From NCBI GenBank assembly GCA_905480395.1, contig CAJQQE010000012.1:62001-126000 (forward strand): 64,000 bases of DNA, written 5' to 3'. The translations under genes were made by a program, and so were the position numbers. The notes beneath the pieces were generated by a model. The model ran no database searches and was not told the DNA's origin. It worked only from the letters and a program-made list of their open reading frames with translations. Positions 62,329-64,000 of the stretch are shown piece after piece. Positions within the stretch are counted from its first letter, which is position 1, and every line of letters starts with the position of its first letter. The DNA is from an uncultured Phycisphaerales bacterium. GTDB taxonomy: Bacteria > Planctomycetota > Phycisphaerae > Phycisphaerales > SM1A02.

Positions 62329-63027
62329 TCAGTGATCAGGCTTGCCGTCACCGTCGTGATCGTGCGGAACGCCAGCGTCATGATCGCTTGCGTGCGTTTC
62401 GGCATCGTTGTCGCCGGTCGAAGCGCCCTCGTTCTCTTCGCCCGCCAGTGAACCGCGACGCAGGTTGCCTCTCATTGGCTTCCCGCCCACCCAGATCTGG
62501 GTGGCGTCGATGACGAAGAGGCCTTCGTCGTTTCGCTCGTTGACCACACCCTCGACCACCACGAACTTCAAGGGTTCGAGACCGCCCGCGCCCTCTGCAT
62601 TGGCCGCGATCGGATCGCCGGCACTTCCCGCAAGACGGATGGTGGCGGAGCCGGCGGTGATGCCATTGGAATCTTCACAGCAGTAGTCCCAGGGAAGGGG
62701 GCAATGGTCTTCCTCGCCCATCAGCTCGCACGACAAGAGCGAGGGGTCAGCAACGGTGAAGATGGCGAGGCCATCGACAAACGGCTCCACTCGACCGCCG
62801 ACGCGGGCGAGAAACGTCACCGAGTCGCCGACGGCAGCAGTCGGCTTGATCTGAATGAGGTCGGCGACCTCGGTTGGTCGTTCGGTGGTGAAGAAGGCTG
62901 CCGGAATCGTCGCTTGGGTGGGACCAACGTCGTTGGATGCCGTGGTATTACCACCGCCTTCATCGCAACCGGTGAACATGGTAGAGAGGGCGGTGAGCCC
63001 AAGAATAAGCAGGGTTTTTCGAGACAT
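62329..63027 (-). CDS. Lipoprotein of unknown function with histidine-aspartate-rich tail
   Basis: A 232-residue protein. Residues 1-20 are a lipoprotein signal with lipobox FTGC (Cys21). The middle is beta-rich (VGDSVTFLARVGGRVEPFVDG), with four clustered Cys around residues 105-122 (CELMGEEDHCPLPWDYCC). The C-terminus ends in an HD-rich tail (ETHASDHDAGVPHDHDGDG), which may bind metal. No family recognised. It lies 47 nt downstream of the permease gene on the same strand. Confidence 0.75.
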   Translation of the reverse strand: MSRKTLLILGLTALSTMFTGCDEGGGNTTASNDVGPTQATIPAAFFTTERPTEVADLIQIKPTAAVGDSVTFLARVGGRVEPFVDGLAIFTVADPSLLSCELMGEEDHCPLPWDYCCEDSNGITAGSATIRLAGSAGDPIAANAEGAGGLEPLKFVVVEGVVNERNDEGLFVIDATQIWVGGKPMRGNLRRGSLAGEENEGASTGDNDAETHASDHDAGVPHDHDGDGKPDH

Positions 63028-63073
63028 GATGGAGTTACTCCAGAACGAAATGGAAGAAAGAAGAAACAGAATA

Positions 63074-64000
63074 TTACGAGGAACGGAGGGCTTCTGGTAC
63101 CGGAAGCCGGAGGCAACGAAACGCGGGGATCACGGCGCCGACGACGCCGAGGGTAAGGCCGCCAAGGAGACCGAGGGCGACCACGCCAGGGCCGATTTGG
63201 ATCCCAAAGACGCCCATGGAGAATCGGATCGTGACTTGATCGAGCACGAGAATTCCGATGGCGGCGGCCACCAGAGCCCCGATGGAAGCGGTGAGTATCG
63301 ACTCCTCAACCAAGCTTCGAATGATGGCGAGTCGACTGTATCCCAGGGTTTGGAGGGTACCGATCTCTCGGACGCGACTCGCAAAGGCGGCGTACGTGGT
63401 GTTGAGTCCCCCGATGATTCCGCCTGCCGCCACGAGGATCGCGGTGATGATCACCATGAATCGGATGGGCGTGAAGAAGGCGGCCAAGGAGGCGTAGTAG
63501 TCGCTCTCTCTGGTCGCCACCAGTTCGAGATCGAGTCGAGTCGCCGCGAACCCGCGGGCGGACGAAAGATCGCCGTCCGTGGTGCGAATCACCACGCAGG
63601 AGAGGGTGTCGCGTTGTCCGACGATGAGCAGGTCCGAGAGTGGAATCCAGATCTCGCCTTCGATGACTCCTCCGTCGGCATCGACGACGCCGACGATACT
63701 GAAAGGTCGTTCATCCACGATCAATGTCGAGCCGAGAATACCATCCGTGTCCTCCAGGCCGAGGCTTCGGGCCGCGAGTCGACCGATCGCCACTTCGTCG
63801 GCGCCAGTCTCGGGGAAGCGTCCGTCGGTCAGTCGCGCCTCTTGATGCACGAGAAAGGCGGAGGGCGTGATTCCGCGGAAGAGCGCATTGGTTTCAACGG
63901 CTTCCGGGGGAGCGTCCCCCACGGATTGCAGTTGGACCGGAATGGCCAAATGGACTTCGGGAGAGATTGCTTCGACGCCGGCGGCAATCACGATGCCTCG
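63074..64000 (-). CDS. ABC transporter permease of the MacB/FtsX type, N-terminus cut by the window end
   Basis: About 309 residues in frame to the window edge; the true start and probably the first membrane helix are outside. The extracytoplasmic MacB-like periplasmic core (VHLAIPVQLQSVG, RLTDGRFPETGADEVAIG) is followed by the FtsX domain with three membrane helices and the conserved cytoplasmic loop segment FASRVREIGTLQTLGYSRLAIIRSLVEES. This is a MacB-like or LolC/E-like permease. The cognate ATPase is not seen here. The lipoprotein gene downstream could be functionally linked, as such permeases often act on lipoproteins or envelope transport. Confidence 0.88.
   Translation of the reverse strand, partial: RGIVIAAGVEAISPEVHLAIPVQLQSVGDAPPEAVETNALFRGITPSAFLVHQEARLTDGRFPETGADEVAIGRLAARSLGLEDTDGILGSTLIVDERPFSIVGVVDADGGVIEGEIWIPLSDLLIVGQRDTLSCVVIRTTDGDLSSARGFAATRLDLELVATRESDYYASLAAFFTPIRFMVIITAILVAAGGIIGGLNTTYAAFASRVREIGTLQTLGYSRLAIIRSLVEESILTASIGALVAAAIGILVLDQVTIRFSMGVFGIQIGPGVVALGLLGGLTLGVVGAVIPAFRCLRLPVPEALRSS

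Overview
This window looks like chromosome from a planctomycete, most likely of the class Phycisphaerae. The pointers are high G+C, an acid-rich FtsK, membrane proteins with the planctomycete-type CxxCxYDLxG zinc ribbon (53213-54124), a secreted protease ending in a DLNGDG/LLxxWG dockerin-like tail (42303-43895), several sulfatases, and scattered housekeeping operons. Shine-Dalgarno sequences are often weak. At least fourteen genes instead carry a TANNNT hexamer 6-10 nt before the start codon, as expected for leaderless mRNAs. The taxonomic call is an inference from content; there is no rRNA gene here. I saw no rRNA, tRNA, CRISPR array, prophage or insertion sequence.

Layout. 1-8 kb: a truncated PLP decarboxylase, an M3 oligoendopeptidase and ispE on the minus strand, divergent from nadA and the potassium-uptake pair trkA-trkH. 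8-14 kb: a lone nuoI (minus) divergent from an ATP synthase operon (AtpZ-like, membrane protein, atpB-E-F-H-A). That operon stops at a terminator directly after atpA, so gamma, beta and epsilon must be encoded elsewhere. 14-20 kb: a SHOCT-like lipoprotein, then a five-gene run (methyltransferase, DUF2007-like protein, VOC-SLOG fusion, membrane protein, sugar epimerase), a NusG paralogue and a nucleoside deaminase. 20-29 kb: a secreted low-complexity protein, a 700-nt gap full of inverted repeats, ftsK with a 31-glutamate tract, and a small lipid module (FabZ-like, ACP, FabZ-like) followed by an AhpD-like protein, coaD, a degenerate metallo-beta-lactamase-fold protein and panB.

30-46 kb: an HtrA protease, an oligopeptide ABC ATPase, thyX, a sulfatase / FAD-hydroxylase / sulfatase operon, a tRNA-dihydrouridine synthase, an FG-GAP-like protein and a subtilase. 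44-53 kb: a minus-strand protein-quality run reading groEL1, groES, groEL2, dnaJ, grpE, fmdB-like, rnr, with structured intergenic DNA. 53-64 kb: a zinc-ribbon membrane protein, MoxR ATPase, queC, gyrB, a 1.1-kb gap without a convincing gene, an amidase, a 57-aa membrane protein, xylulokinase, a lipoprotein and a MacB/FtsX-type permease cut by the window end.

Linked functions. nadA, panB, coaD, ispE, thyX and queC cover NAD, pantothenate/CoA, isoprenoid, dTMP and queuosine synthesis. trkAH and ATP synthase handle ion and energy coupling. The chaperone run plus RNase R is a protein and RNA quality-control block. The sulfatase/hydroxylase operon is the most accessory-looking metabolic unit and may act on sulfated aromatic substrates.
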